The notes: generated by a model from the sequence alone, not told the origin. Shown: positions 18,101 to 27,229, numbered from the stretch's first letter. The stretch is 64,000 nt of DNA from Bacteroidota bacterium (GCA_027621175.1 JAQCCM010000004.1:52940-116939); one strand, 5' to 3'. Translations and numbers: made by a program.

Positions 18101-18252
18101 CTTGTGGAACTGGAGCGCTTGCTTTCGGTGACATCAATGACAAGGAAAGTGAAGTGAAGCACCTTAAAGAAGACGAACGTATGTACCACCTTTTAGAAAG
18201 TGTAGGTACCGAGCCCAATGTAATATACCAAGTAAAGGTTAGAAATACTTAA
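15187..18252 (+). CDS. actB: Alternative complex III subunit ActB, Fe-S protein
   Basis: A 1021-residue fusion typical of ActB. The N-terminal Tat-type signal is SRRDFLK at ~51-57, then a hydrophobic stretch ending in LAAC, a possible lipidation site. A large molybdopterin-oxidoreductase-like domain lacks a recognisable cofactor Cys pocket, and the C-terminal third is a ferredoxin-like domain. Its cysteine clusters include CTGCGACVIAC, CQHCNHAPCETVC, CVGTRYCANNC and CSLC...CSNAC, enough for several [Fe-S] clusters in a wire from the quinol site to ActA hemes. The subunit faces the periplasm. It lies between actA and actC, 10 bases from each. Confidence 0.95.
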   Translation: MPNQKKYWKSEVELNEESTLVDKLSQKEFVQKLPEDLLGSTELPESDTSRRDFLKYMGFSTAAATLAACEGPVNTSIPYVVQPEQIIPGIANYYATTIVDGFDTASVLIKTREGRPIKVENNTDAPVNNIANARVHASVLSLYDSMRVQGPTQAGVDVSWETLEASVQGQLAQLADENSPVALITPSLASPTTSQIVRDFQAKFPNVTHYAYDAISETAALNAFERAYGKRALPSYDFSKSTCIVSIGADFLGDWQGGGFESGYAKTRVPKGKKGKAKMSKHYQFEANMTLSGANADYRIPTSAVEQQFVLAAIYGALTNQSYPTALTAELKKKVTAIVAELKSAGTGAVVVTGLQNEDAQRAALAINKVLGSSVIDVQHNTQLRLGDASVMTQLVNDLNAGKIGGVIMAGVNPAYTLPNATAFVSGLKKAKLSVAFSMKNDETAIHSQWVAATPHYLESWGDVEMKTGHFALTQPTIRPLFNTKQFQDVLLSLTGSTQSYDDAIKAYWSSNILSGASFSEALHDGYFVTSQIDKLRYNDNVDALVQRLARAKAKSGLELHLYTKTGIGDGQQANNPWLQEFPDPITRVTWDNYLTVSKADAEVLGLKNINQSDGALDGSIAEISLNGTTVKAPVLIQPGQAKGTVGLALGYGKTAGMKSEMQVGTNAYPLYQNFSPVQTVMVVAADGMHEFACTQLQNTLMGRGEIVRETTLEIFNTKDAKYWNPMTQVSRDHEEIDVTSKEADMWQAFDRSIGHHFNLSIDLNACTGCGACVIACHAENNVPVVGKREIRKSRDMHWLRIDRYYSSEETFEADLEKVDNISGLGESLSTFGKMEDPSANPQVTFQPVMCQHCNHAPCETVCPVAASSHGRQGQNHMAYNRCVGTRYCANNCPYKVRRFNWFLYNKNDEFDYHMNDDLGRMVLNPDVVVRSRGVMEKCSLCIQMTQKTILDAKLEGREIKDGEFQTACSNACGTGALAFGDINDKESEVKHLKEDERMYHLLESVGTEPNVIYQVKVRNT

Positions 18253-18262
18253 GAAACGATTT

Positions 18263-19648
18263 ATGGCAAGTCACTACGAAGCACCCATTAGAAAGCCCTT
18301 AGTTACAGGGAATAAATCGTATCACGATGTTACGGTTGATATTGCTGCGCCGGTAGAAAACCCACCAAATAAGCTGTGGTTTATCGCTTTTGCTATTGCC
18401 CTTACCGCATTTTTGTGGGGATTGGGCTGTATTGTCTACACCGTTTCTACAGGAATTGGTGTTTGGGGATTAAATAAAACTGTCGGCTGGGCATGGGACA
18501 TTACCAACTTTGTATGGTGGGTAGGAATCGGGCACGCTGGAACATTAATTTCCGCAGTACTATTATTATTCCGTCAAAAATGGCGTATGGCCATTAACCG
18601 CTCTGCAGAGGCAATGACGATATTTTCGGTGATCCAAGCAGGATTATTTCCTATTATTCACATGGGACGTCCATGGTTGGCATATTGGGTACTCCCTATT
18701 CCAAACCAATTTGGATCGCTATGGGTAAACTTTAACTCGCCACTACTTTGGGATGTATTTGCGATTTCAACGTATTTATCTGTATCGCTCGTGTTTTGGT
18801 GGACGGGACTGCTTCCTGATTTTGCTATGATTCGTGACAGAGCCATTAAGCCATTTCAAAAGAAAATTTACGGACTCTTGAGTTTTGGTTGGAGTGGACG
18901 CGCCAAAGACTGGCAACGCTTCGAAGAAGTTTCATTGGTATTGGCAGGTTTAGCAACTCCTTTGGTACTATCGGTACACACCATTGTATCTTTTGACTTT
19001 GCTACTTCGGTTATTCCAGGTTGGCACACCACTATTTTCCCTCCATACTTTGTTGCGGGAGCCATTTTCTCTGGTTTTGCCATGGTAAATACGCTGCTCA
19101 TAATTATGCGTAAAGTTTCTAGATTGGAAAATTACATCACGTTGCAGCATATTGAATTGATGAACATCGTTATCATGATTACGGGTTCCATTGTTGGAGT
19201 CGCTTATATTACGGAGCTTTTCATCGCCTGGTACTCAGGAGTAGAATACGAACAATACGCTTTTCTAAATCGTGCTACTGGACCGTATTGGTGGGCATAT
19301 TGGGCCATGATGACCTGTAACGTTTTCTCACCACAGTTGATGTGGTTTAAAAAATTAAGAACAAGTATTATGTTCTCATTTATCATTTCGATTGTGGTAA
19401 ATATTGGAATGTGGTTTGAGCGATTTGTAATTATCGTTACGTCACTACACCGCGATTATTTGCCTTCTTCTTGGACGATGTTTTCGCCAACATTTGTAGA
19501 TATTGGAATTTTTATTGGAACGATTGGATTCTTCTTCGTGCTGTTCTTGCTTTACGCACGTACTTTCCCTGTAATTGCACAGGCTGAGGTGAAATCGATT
19601 TTGAAAGCATCGGGAGATAAATACAAAAACACCCATAGCCATGAGTAG
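18263..19648 (+). CDS. actC: Alternative complex III subunit ActC, NrfD/PsrC-like
   Basis: A 461-residue polytopic membrane protein of the NrfD/PsrC (polysulfide reductase) family with about ten hydrophobic helices. It forms the quinol-oxidising, possibly proton-translocating membrane module of ACIII together with the related ActF. Recognisable segments include GHAGTLISAVLLL near the second to third helix and FPIIHMGRPW, both family hallmarks. The stop overlaps the actD start by 8 bases (atgagtag), implying translational coupling. No unusual features. Confidence 0.95.
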   Translation: MASHYEAPIRKPLVTGNKSYHDVTVDIAAPVENPPNKLWFIAFAIALTAFLWGLGCIVYTVSTGIGVWGLNKTVGWAWDITNFVWWVGIGHAGTLISAVLLLFRQKWRMAINRSAEAMTIFSVIQAGLFPIIHMGRPWLAYWVLPIPNQFGSLWVNFNSPLLWDVFAISTYLSVSLVFWWTGLLPDFAMIRDRAIKPFQKKIYGLLSFGWSGRAKDWQRFEEVSLVLAGLATPLVLSVHTIVSFDFATSVIPGWHTTIFPPYFVAGAIFSGFAMVNTLLIIMRKVSRLENYITLQHIELMNIVIMITGSIVGVAYITELFIAWYSGVEYEQYAFLNRATGPYWWAYWAMMTCNVFSPQLMWFKKLRTSIMFSFIISIVVNIGMWFERFVIIVTSLHRDYLPSSWTMFSPTFVDIGIFIGTIGFFFVLFLLYARTFPVIAQAEVKSILKASGDKYKNTHSHE

Positions 19649-20171
19649 TAAATTAGTACATGCCGTTTATGACGATGATGATACGCTTTTACATGCTGTA
19701 AAAGATGTAAAAAAAGCGGATTATCACATCGAGGAGGTCTTCACGCCGTTTCCTGTGCACGGACTTGACCATGCCATGGGATTAGCAGGAACCCGTATTG
19801 CCGTTATGGCTTTTATGTACGGAATCTTAGGATTTGCAGTTGCCATTACCATGATTAACTATATCATGATTGAGGATTGGCCACAAAATATTGGTGGAAA
19901 GCCAAGCTTTTCTTTTTTGGAAAACTTACCTGCATTTGTTCCTGTAATATTTGAAATGACTGTGTTTTTTGCGGCTCACTTAATGGTTATTACATTCTAT
20001 TTACGTAGCCGACTGTGGCCGTTTAAAAAAGCAGAAAACCCAATGCCCGAAACTACAGACGATAAATTCTTGATGCAAGTTACCCTTGAAGGTGACGAGA
20101 AAAAATTAATGAGTCTGTTAAAAAAATCAGGCGCGATAGCTGTTAGTATTCACGAAACCGAACACGCATGA
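19641..20171 (+). CDS. actD: Alternative complex III subunit ActD (DUF3341)
   Basis: A 176-residue DUF3341 protein. A soluble N-terminal domain (YHIEEVFTPFPVHGLDHAMG) is followed by two transmembrane helices (~50-75 and ~95-120) and a cytoplasmic tail. ActD is a structural membrane subunit with no cofactors. It overlaps actC at its start by 8 bases and actE at its end by 4 (ATGA), so these genes are tightly coupled. Confidence 0.93.
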   Translation: MSSKLVHAVYDDDDTLLHAVKDVKKADYHIEEVFTPFPVHGLDHAMGLAGTRIAVMAFMYGILGFAVAITMINYIMIEDWPQNIGGKPSFSFLENLPAFVPVIFEMTVFFAAHLMVITFYLRSRLWPFKKAENPMPETTDDKFLMQVTLEGDEKKLMSLLKKSGAIAVSIHETEHA

Positions 20172-20713
20172 AAAATATAATTCTTTTGTTTGTATTGAGT
20201 TCGCTATTGTTAGTGTCATGTTTTGATGCATCAAAACCTAACTACCAATATTTCCCTAACATGTACGAATCTGTGGGTTATAAAACCTACGGAGAGTCTG
20301 ATATTTTTTATCAGGGTTCTGTTGCCATGAAACCTGCCTCGGGTTCCGTTGCTCGTGGTTGGGCTCCCTATGATTTTCCCGACACCAATGACGGCTATGA
20401 AGATGCGAAAGCCAATCTTGTTTCGCCACTCGAGCAAACAGATGCACACCGTGCCGAAGGAAAAGAACTCTACGGTATTTATTGTGCGGTTTGCCACGGT
20501 TCTAAAGGAGACGGTAAAGGTATTTTGATGACTCGTGAAAAGTTTTTGGGAATTCCAAGCTATGCCGACAGGGATATCACGGATGGAAGTATTTATCATG
20601 TTTTGATGTATGGTAAAAATGCGATGGGCTCGCACGCTGGGCAGGTAAATGCAACCGAGCGCTGGCAAATTGCCCAACATGTATTGTATTTACGTAACGA
20701 ATTGACAAAATAA
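20168..20713 (+). CDS. actE: Alternative complex III subunit ActE, monoheme lipoprotein
   Basis: A 181-residue periplasmic cytochrome c anchored as a lipoprotein. The signal peptide ends in LLLVSC (Cys ~18), and the single heme motif is CAVCH within YGIYCAVCHGSKGDGKG, with a later Met-containing region (YGKNAMGSHAG) giving the likely sixth ligand. It serves as an electron exit site of ACIII. It sits between actD (4-base overlap) and actF. Confidence 0.94.
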   Translation: MKNIILLFVLSSLLLVSCFDASKPNYQYFPNMYESVGYKTYGESDIFYQGSVAMKPASGSVARGWAPYDFPDTNDGYEDAKANLVSPLEQTDAHRAEGKELYGIYCAVCHGSKGDGKGILMTREKFLGIPSYADRDITDGSIYHVLMYGKNAMGSHAGQVNATERWQIAQHVLYLRNELTK

Positions 20714-20719
20714 TTGGCC

Positions 20720-22123
20720 ATGTACACCTTTGCTCAACGACTAAAAATTACCGCTTTTGTTCTTATGGGGCTTGGCTTTATTGGGTTAGCTATTGGTTTT
20801 GCTAGCGCACCTTCTACGGTAGCTGAAGCACAGGCCATGGTTGCCGATGCACACGGCGGACACGGTGATGTTCACGGAAGCGAGCACGATACCGATGCTC
20901 ATGCAGCGGATAGCCACAAAGAAGATAAGCTTCACGATACACACGCTTCAACAGGCGCTCACAACGAGCACCAGGGTGACTATGCACATACAGATGACGC
21001 ACATGCTGAAGATCATCATGGAGAGCATTTATTGCACCAATTTCAAAACAAGCCTTGGGCAGCACTTTATGTAGCGGCTTTCTTTTTCTTTATGATTGCG
21101 CTTGGAACATTAATGTTTTATGCCATTCAACGTGCGGCACAGGCAGGATGGCCCATCTTACTCTTCCGTGTAATGGAAGGAATTACGGCTTATTTAGTGC
21201 CCGGTTCTATCATTATCTATGTGTTTTTAGTACTTACAGGACTTCACGCCAACCACCTTTTTGTTTGGATGGATGCTGAAACCGTTGCACACGATGAAAT
21301 TATTCAAGGAAAAGTGGGCTATTTAAATGTACCGTTCTTCCTTATTCGCGCAGCCATTTACCTTTTAGGATGGAATGCATATCGCTATTTTTCTAGAAAG
21401 TTCTCATTGGCACAAGACGCAGCCTCTGCTGGGGATATTAGCAATCACAAAAAGAACTTCCGTATTTCGGCTGTGTTCTTAGTATTTTTCTTCGTGACAG
21501 AATCCATGATGTCTTGGGATTGGATTATGTCATTAGACCCACACTGGTTTAGTACGTTATTTGGTTGGTACGTTTTGGCTAGTATGTTAGTTACCGCTGT
21601 TACTGTTATTGCATTGGTTACTGTTTACCTTAAATCAAAAGGGTATTTGCCTAAAGTAAACCACAGCCACTTGCATGATTTGGCCAAGTTTATGTTTGGG
21701 CTTAGCGTATTTTGGACCTATTTGTGGTTCTCACAGTTTATGTTGATTTGGTACTCCAATATCCCAGAGGAGGTAACGTATTTCCTTACACGAATTGACG
21801 ATTATAATCTCCCATTTTTTGGTATGGTTGTAATGAATTTTGTTTTCCCACTGCTTATTTTAATGAGTAGTGACTATAAACGCTCCAATTGGATTATCGT
21901 AATGGCAGGTATTGTTATAATACTTGGACATTACATTGATATCTTCAACATGATTATGCCTGCTACTGTTGGTGACCAATGGTTTATTGGTTGGGCTGAA
22001 ATAGGTGGATTCCTGTTTTTTGCAGGACTGTTTATTTATGTGGTTTTCCGTGCGCTTACCAAAGCGCCGCTAGAAGCAAGCGGTGATCCGTATGTTGGAG
22101 AGAGTGAACGATTTGTATATTAA
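20720..22123 (+). CDS. actF: Alternative complex III subunit ActF with His-rich loop
   Basis: A 467-residue polytopic membrane protein homologous to ActC, acting as the second quinol-binding membrane subunit of ACIII. The ATG at 20720 (MYTFAQRLKI) is preferred to an upstream TTG at 20714. Between the first helix (~8-30) and the next (~112-135) lies a strikingly polar loop, residues ~45-106, with 16 histidines and many Asp/Glu. It is unlike the rest of the protein and could bind divalent metals. About nine further hydrophobic helices follow. It is followed 12 bases later by coxB. Confidence 0.93.
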   Translation: MYTFAQRLKITAFVLMGLGFIGLAIGFASAPSTVAEAQAMVADAHGGHGDVHGSEHDTDAHAADSHKEDKLHDTHASTGAHNEHQGDYAHTDDAHAEDHHGEHLLHQFQNKPWAALYVAAFFFFMIALGTLMFYAIQRAAQAGWPILLFRVMEGITAYLVPGSIIIYVFLVLTGLHANHLFVWMDAETVAHDEIIQGKVGYLNVPFFLIRAAIYLLGWNAYRYFSRKFSLAQDAASAGDISNHKKNFRISAVFLVFFFVTESMMSWDWIMSLDPHWFSTLFGWYVLASMLVTAVTVIALVTVYLKSKGYLPKVNHSHLHDLAKFMFGLSVFWTYLWFSQFMLIWYSNIPEEVTYFLTRIDDYNLPFFGMVVMNFVFPLLILMSSDYKRSNWIIVMAGIVIILGHYIDIFNMIMPATVGDQWFIGWAEIGGFLFFAGLFIYVVFRALTKAPLEASGDPYVGESERFVY

Positions 22124-22135
22124 TAGAACAAGTAG

Positions 22136-23209
22136 ATGACTGCAGTTATTCTTTTCGCGATTTTGGTTTTAGTAGGTGTTGCTGTATGGCAAATCACCAA
22201 GATTTTTGAGCTTTCACAGTTTCGTCAAACCAAAGACGACTCGCAAGTGGCTAACGACCAAGATAACCACCGTAACGGACAGTTAATGTTCGCCTTTTTG
22301 GTATTCATTTATTTGATTACGATATACTCCTTCTGGGCTTTTGGCGATGTATTGCTTCCAGATGCTGCTTCTGAACACGGGCAAGACATTGACCGCCTGA
22401 TGTGGATTTCGTTTGCGCTCATCTTTTTTGTGCAAACCATTACGCAAGCATTATTGCATTATTTCTCTTGGAAATACCGTGGACGTAAAGGACAAAAAGC
22501 TTTGTTTTACGCCGATAACGATAAACTCGAATTTATTTGGACCATTATTCCTGTAATTACCTTGGCGGGACTCATCATGTATGGATTGTTCACCTGGACG
22601 TCTATCATGAATATTGAAGAAAATGACGAGGCTTTGGTCGTTGAGCTTTATGCACAACAGTTTAACTGGAAGGCACGATATGCAGGTGCTGATGGCGTTT
22701 TAGGGGATGCCAACGTACGCTTTTTACAAGACTACGATGGCCTTAACTTGGTTGGAATCGATTCCTCTGATCCAAACGGATTAGACGATGTTGTTGTGCA
22801 AGAATTGCACTTGCCCAAAGGGCGTCAAGTGATTTTTAAAATGCGTTCGCAAGACGTGTTGCACTCGGCATATATGCCACATTTTAGAGCTCAGATGAAC
22901 TGTGTACCGGGCATGATTACCGAATTTTCGTTTACACCTACAACGACTACTGAAGAGATGCGCCAAACCCCCGAAATGGCAGCTAAGGTTGAGAAAATCA
23001 ACAAAATAAGATATGAGAATAGTAAGGCTTTAATCGCCGATGGCGATGAAGCACTTGATGCATATCAATTTGATTATTTGTTACTTTGCAATAAAATTTG
23101 TGGTGCATCGCATTACAATATGCAAATGAAAATTGTAGTAGAAGAAGAAAGAGATTTTAACAAATGGTTGGCTCAGCAAACCACTTTTGCGCAGACCATC
23201 CAACAGTAA
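22136..23209 (+). CDS. coxB: Cytochrome c oxidase subunit II
   Basis: A 357-residue subunit II carrying the CuA electron-entry centre. N-terminal membrane helices are followed by a periplasmic cupredoxin domain. CuA ligands are visible as HSAYMPHF, CNKICGASHYNMQ (CxxxC, His, Met) and the intervening Glu/Ile region. A spacer of about 30 residues (EEMRQTPEMAAKVEKINKIRYENSK) separates the two ligand groups, longer than in the canonical protein. Located between actF and coxA, so ACIII and oxidase are likely made as a supercomplex. Confidence 0.95.
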   Translation: MTAVILFAILVLVGVAVWQITKIFELSQFRQTKDDSQVANDQDNHRNGQLMFAFLVFIYLITIYSFWAFGDVLLPDAASEHGQDIDRLMWISFALIFFVQTITQALLHYFSWKYRGRKGQKALFYADNDKLEFIWTIIPVITLAGLIMYGLFTWTSIMNIEENDEALVVELYAQQFNWKARYAGADGVLGDANVRFLQDYDGLNLVGIDSSDPNGLDDVVVQELHLPKGRQVIFKMRSQDVLHSAYMPHFRAQMNCVPGMITEFSFTPTTTTEEMRQTPEMAAKVEKINKIRYENSKALIADGDEALDAYQFDYLLLCNKICGASHYNMQMKIVVEEERDFNKWLAQQTTFAQTIQQ

Positions 23210-23219
23210 AAAGATAACT

Positions 23220-24983
23220 ATGGGAGCAGATCACGCACATCACAAAGAAACGTTTATTACCAAGTACATCTTTAGTCAAGACCATAAGATGATTGCGAAG
23301 CAATACCTTATCACGGGATTGATTATGGGAATTATCGGAATAGCCATGTCGCTTTTGTTCCGTTTGCAATTGGCATGGCCAGAAAAATCGTTCTGGGTTT
23401 TTGAAACCTTTTTAGGAAAATGGGCACCAGAAGGTGTAATGGATCCAAATGTTTATTTGGCTTTGGTCACCATTCACGGAACGCTAATGGTATTTTTTGT
23501 ACTTACAGCTGGACTAAGTGGTACGTTTAGTAACTTACTTATTCCATTACAGATTGGTGCACGTGATATGGCGTCTGGATTATTAAACATGATTTCATAC
23601 TGGTTGTTTTTCCTTTCGTCAGTTATCATGATTGCATCGCTTTTTGTGGAGTCAGGACCAGCAGCTGCAGGTTGGACAATTTACCCTCCACTTAGTGCAT
23701 TGCCACAAGCTCAACCCGGTTCTGGATTAGGAATGACACTTTGGTTGGTGTCTATGGCTATTTTTATTGCATCATCACTACTTGGATCGTTGAATTATAT
23801 CGTAACGGTTATCAATTTGCGTACTAAGGGAATGTCTATGACAAGACTTCCCCTTACGATTTGGGCGTTTTTCGTAACAGCAATTATTGGTGTGGTTTCA
23901 TTCCCTGTATTACTTTCAGCGGCACTGATGCTTATTATGGATAGAAGTTTTGGAACATCATTCTTCTTATCAGACATTTTTATTCAAGGCGAGGTGCTTC
24001 ACTACCAAGGCGGTTCCCCCGTTTTATACGAACACTTATTTTGGTTTTTAGGTCACCCAGAAGTATATATCGTACTGCTTCCTGCATTGGGAATCACTTC
24101 TGAGGTATTGGCAACCAATGCGCGTAAGCCTATTTTTGGATACCGTGCTATGGTAGCCTCTATTTTGGCCATTGCCTTTTTATCCACTATTGTTTGGGGA
24201 CACCATATGTTTATCTCGGGAATGAATCCATTCTTGGGTTCAGTATTTACGTTTACTACCTTGTTGATTGCTATTCCTTCTGCGGTAAAAGCATTTAACT
24301 ACATTACCACGCTGTGGAAAGGAAACCTCCAAATGAATCCAGGGATGTTATTCTCCATAGGATTGGTATCTACTTTTATTTCGGGGGGTCTTACAGGAAT
24401 TATTTTGGGAGATAGCACCTTAGATATTAACGTACACGACACCTATTTTGTAGTGGCACACTTTCACTTGGTAATGGGAATTTCAGCACTCTATGGATTA
24501 TTTGCGGGGGTTTATCATTGGTTCCCAAAAATGTTTGGTAGAATGATGAACAAAAATTTAGGATATGTGCACTTTTGGGTAACAGCTGTTTGTGCCTATG
24601 GCGTATTCTTCCCTATGCACTTTATTGGTATGGCTGGATTGCCTAGACGTTATTACTCCAACACGGCATTTCCATATTTTGACGACCTTGCTAATATCAA
24701 CGTGATTATTACCATATTTGCGCTTATTGCTGGAGCAGCTCAGTTGGTGTTCCTTTATAACTTTATCGCTAGTATTTTCTATGGTAAAAAAGCGGTACAA
24801 AATCCTTGGAAGTCAAACACACTAGAATGGACAACTCCTGTAGAACACATACACGGTAACTGGCCAGGTGAAATCCCAGACGTACACCGTTGGGCTTATG
24901 ACTATTCCAAGCCAGGGCACGACGAGGATTTTATCCCACAAAACGTTCCCTTAGCCGAAGGCGAAGAAGAACTTCAACATTAA
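23220..24983 (+). CDS. coxA: Cytochrome c oxidase subunit I
   Basis: A 587-residue heme-copper oxidase catalytic subunit with about 12 helices. Diagnostic motifs are IHGTLM (heme a ligand His), GHPEVYIVLLP (CuB His and cross-linked Tyr), WGHHMF (two CuB His) and VHDTYFVVAHFHLVMG (heme a3 and heme a ligands). This is the A-type family that reduces O2 to water and pumps protons. The ATG at 23220 (MGADHAHHKET) is chosen over a TTG at 23187 that overlaps coxB. A strong terminator follows at once, so this closes the ACIII/cox transcription unit; subunits III and IV are encoded 15 kb away. Confidence 0.97.
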   Translation: MGADHAHHKETFITKYIFSQDHKMIAKQYLITGLIMGIIGIAMSLLFRLQLAWPEKSFWVFETFLGKWAPEGVMDPNVYLALVTIHGTLMVFFVLTAGLSGTFSNLLIPLQIGARDMASGLLNMISYWLFFLSSVIMIASLFVESGPAAAGWTIYPPLSALPQAQPGSGLGMTLWLVSMAIFIASSLLGSLNYIVTVINLRTKGMSMTRLPLTIWAFFVTAIIGVVSFPVLLSAALMLIMDRSFGTSFFLSDIFIQGEVLHYQGGSPVLYEHLFWFLGHPEVYIVLLPALGITSEVLATNARKPIFGYRAMVASILAIAFLSTIVWGHHMFISGMNPFLGSVFTFTTLLIAIPSAVKAFNYITTLWKGNLQMNPGMLFSIGLVSTFISGGLTGIILGDSTLDINVHDTYFVVAHFHLVMGISALYGLFAGVYHWFPKMFGRMMNKNLGYVHFWVTAVCAYGVFFPMHFIGMAGLPRRYYSNTAFPYFDDLANINVIITIFALIAGAAQLVFLYNFIASIFYGKKAVQNPWKSNTLEWTTPVEHIHGNWPGEIPDVHRWAYDYSKPGHDEDFIPQNVPLAEGEEELQH

Positions 24984-24986
24984 ATG

Positions 24987-25009
24987 AAGCCCCGTTAAGG
25001 GGCTTTTTT
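24987..25009 (+). terminator. Rho-independent terminator after coxA
   Basis: AGCCCC (24988-24993) pairs with GGGGCT (24999-25004) around a GTTAA loop, followed by TTTTT. It begins 3 bases after the coxA stop. Confidence 0.9.
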
Positions 25010-25029
25010 GTTTATAAAAGCTACATTTT

Positions 25030-25071
25030 GTCAATCTGAACCTGCCTGCCGCAGGCAGGTTCAAAATGACA
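25030..25071. repeat. Palindromic intergenic repeat, long form
   Basis: GAACCTGCCTGC (25038-25049) and its reverse complement (25051-25062) surround one C. Outer TGTCA (25029-25033) and TGACA (25067-25071) form the ends. The core equals the palindrome at 6577-6596 and the outer ends recur around 50.8-50.9 kb. The right end overlaps the start of a truncated regulator gene. Confidence 0.75.
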
Positions 25072-25224
25072 GGTTTTATTGGCACAGCAACTGAATCCAT
25101 GATTAGAATATTTAAAAAATTTGAACAAAGCGGTTTGGTGACTAGCGAGGGAAGAGCGATCCGTATTTTAGACGAAGAAAGATTATTCAATATCGCTAAC
25201 GGTATTGAGCATAGCGTGCTCTGA
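25066..25224 (+). pseudogene. C-terminal fragment of a Crp/Fnr-family regulator
   Basis: A 52-codon open frame beginning inside the palindromic repeat. It reads as the end of a Crp/Fnr winged-helix domain: FIGTATESMIRIFKKFEQSG is the recognition-helix region and LVTSEGRAIRILDEERLF the wing and final helix. The effector-binding domain and the first helix are missing, and the frame begins exactly at the repeat boundary, so this is probably a remnant. A short functional DNA-binding peptide is unlikely because half of the helix-turn-helix is absent. Confidence 0.7.
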
Positions 25225-25235
25225 CGGCTTTTGCG

Positions 25236-25251
25236 TATCTTTGGATAGATG
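25236..25251 (+). promoter_or_regulatory. -7 box next to the ruvB start
   Basis: TATCTTTG (25236-25243) fits TAnnTTTG and ends 5 bases before the ruvB ATG. No clear TTTG is seen at -33. The transcript would have almost no leader. Confidence 0.5.
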
Positions 25252-26271
25252 AATGAGCATCTAGATCCAACAGGAGAACAACTTAATCGCGAAGAGCATG
25301 ATATCGATCGTGCTTTGCGTCCGCTTAGCTTTCATGATTTTAGCGGACAGCCGCAGGTCTTAGAAAATCTCGAAATTTTTGTTGCTGCAGCCAACCAGCG
25401 CGAAGAACCCCTTGACCATACCCTTTTGCACGGCCCTCCCGGATTGGGTAAGACCACATTGGCACATATTCTTGCACACGAATTGGAGGTTAATCTAAAA
25501 CTTACCTCAGGGCCTGTTTTAGACAAACCTGGCGACTTAGCAGGATTGCTCACAAATCTTCAACCCAGAGACGTGCTGTTTATTGATGAAATACACCGGC
25601 TCAGCCCTATTGTTGAAGAGTACTTGTATTCCGCCATGGAAGATTATCGTATTGATATTATGATTGAGACAGGACCAAATGCACGTTCTGTTCAAATCGA
25701 ATTAAGCCCCTTTACATTGATTGGTGCTACTACACGATCGGGATTGCTTACTGCACCCATGCGTGCGCGCTTTGGGATCAATAGTAGATTAGAGTATTAT
25801 TCTACAGAAGTATTAGCAGGAATTGTAACCCGAAGCGCAGCGATCCTAAACATTCCTATTGAAGAAAGAGCCGCCATTGAAATTGCTAGCAGAAGCCGAG
25901 GTACGCCACGAATTGCCAATGCGTTGTTGCGCCGTGTGCGGGATTTTGCGCAAATCAAAGGAAACGGAACGATAGATTCATCCATTACGCAAATTGGTCT
26001 AAAAGCATTAAATGTTGATGTGAATGGACTAGATGAAATGGATAACAAAATCCTAACCACGTTGATAGATAAATTTAAGGGCGGACCCGTAGGCATCAAT
26101 ACACTTGCCACTGCGGTTTCTGAAAATGGTGAAACCATTGAAGAAGTCTATGAACCGTTTTTAATACAAGAGGGCTTTTTGGTGCGTACCCCTCGTGGCA
26201 GAGAAGTTACCGAAAAGGCATATAAACATTTGAACAGAACTATGCCGAATACGCAAAAAGGATTGTTTTGA
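25249..26271 (+). CDS. ruvB: Holliday junction branch-migration ATPase RuvB
   Basis: A 340-residue AAA+ motor that drives branch migration with RuvA. Walker A is GPPGLGKTT, Walker B is LFIDEIHRL, sensor 1 is [10 protein letters not shown], and the arginine finger lies in the TAPMRARFG region. A C-terminal winged-helix domain ([28 protein letters not shown]) binds DNA. Length and start (MNEHLDPTG) are normal. The stop overlaps the start of queG by 4 bases; its partner ruvA is 3.2 kb downstream on the same strand. Confidence 0.98.
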   Translation: MNEHLDPTGEQLNREEHDIDRALRPLSFHDFSGQPQVLENLEIFVAAANQREEPLDHTLLHGPPGLGKTTLAHILAHELEVNLKLTSGPVLDKPGDLAGLLTNLQPRDVLFIDEIHRLSPIVEEYLYSAMEDYRIDIMIETGPNARSVQIELSPFTLIGATTRSGLLTAPMRARFGINSRLEYYSTEVLAGIVTRSAAILNIPIEERAAIEIASRSRGTPRIANALLRRVRDFAQIKGNGTIDSSITQIGLKALNVDVNGLDEMDNKILTTLIDKFKGGPVGINTLATAVSENGETIEEVYEPFLIQEGFLVRTPRGREVTEKAYKHLNRTMPNTQKGLF

Positions 26272-27191
26272 ACCTTGCTGAACGTCATGCTACTGCCGTA
26301 AAACAAATTGCCCAACGCCTTGGTTTTATGGCGTGCGGTATTTCTAAAGCTACTTTCTTAGAAGAAGAAGCGCCTCGTTTAGAATCTTGGCTTTCCCAAA
26401 ACCATCACGGAGAAATGGGCTATATGGCACGTAATTTTGATAAGCGCTTAGACCCAAGAAAACTTGTTCCGGGTGCAAAAAGTGTGGTGTCGCTGCTGTA
26501 TAATTATTTTCCTAGTACATCACAATCAGATAAAGAAGCACCTAAACTTGCACGCTATGCGTATGGTAAGGATTATCACCGAGTTGTGAAGGATAAACTC
26601 TTTGAGTTTATGCATGAAATTCAAACTGAAATTGGCGCTGTAGAAGGACGTGTTTTTGTGGATTCTGCGCCAGTTTTAGAAAAAGCGTGGGCTGCTAAAA
26701 GCGGTCTGGGCTGGGTTGGTAAAAACACCAATTTAATCCGAAAGCAAAACGGGTCATATTTTTTTATTGCCGAACTTATCATCGACTTAGAACTTACTCC
26801 CGATGGTGCAGTTACAGACCATTGTGGTTCGTGCACGGCTTGTTTAGATGCTTGTCCCACAGATGCATTTGTTGCTCCTTATAAGTTAGATGCCAGTAAG
26901 TGTATTTCGTATTTTACTATCGAACTAAAAGATGCTATCCCCGCTGAAGTAAAAGGGCAATTTGACAATTGGGCATTTGGCTGCGATATTTGTCAAGAGG
27001 TTTGTCCATGGAACCGTTTTGCTACGTCACACAACGAGCCACAGTTTGAGCCCAATGCTGAACTCATGCAACTCTCTAAAAACGACTGGAATGAAATTAC
27101 AGAGGAGCTTTATAAAAGGTTGTTTGAAGCCAGTGCTGTAGAGCGCACAAGTTTTGCAGGACTTAAACGCAATTTGGAGTTTTTAAAATAA
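26268..27191 (+). CDS. queG: Epoxyqueuosine reductase QueG (TTG start)
   Basis: A 307-residue cobalamin-dependent enzyme that reduces epoxyqueuosine to queuosine in tRNA. Two [4Fe-4S] motifs are seen: [13 protein letters not shown] and [10 protein letters not shown]. The N-terminal part contains [10 protein letters not shown] and [21 protein letters not shown], typical of QueG. The frame needs a TTG start at 26268 ([19 protein letters not shown] follows); the first in-frame ATG would delete conserved N-terminal sequence. This TTG overlaps the ruvB stop (tTTGA), implying coupling. C-terminal HEAT-like repeats found in some long homologues are absent. Confidence 0.94.
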   Translation: MNLAERHATAVKQIAQRLGFMACGISKATFLEEEAPRLESWLSQNHHGEMGYMARNFDKRLDPRKLVPGAKSVVSLLYNYFPSTSQSDKEAPKLARYAYGKDYHRVVKDKLFEFMHEIQTEIGAVEGRVFVDSAPVLEKAWAAKSGLGWVGKNTNLIRKQNGSYFFIAELIIDLELTPDGAVTDHCGSCTACLDACPTDAFVAPYKLDASKCISYFTIELKDAIPAEVKGQFDNWAFGCDICQEVCPWNRFATSHNEPQFEPNAELMQLSKNDWNEITEELYKRLFEASAVERTSFAGLKRNLEFLK

Positions 27192-27229
27192 CAAGAATTC
27201 AATACCTTTCCCCATTCAAAACATGACAT

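Noticed and set aside
25021..25071. Possible second terminator after coxA
   Set aside because: The palindrome is strong but lacks a T-tract and belongs to a repeat family found at sites not following genes; the true terminator is at 24987-25009.
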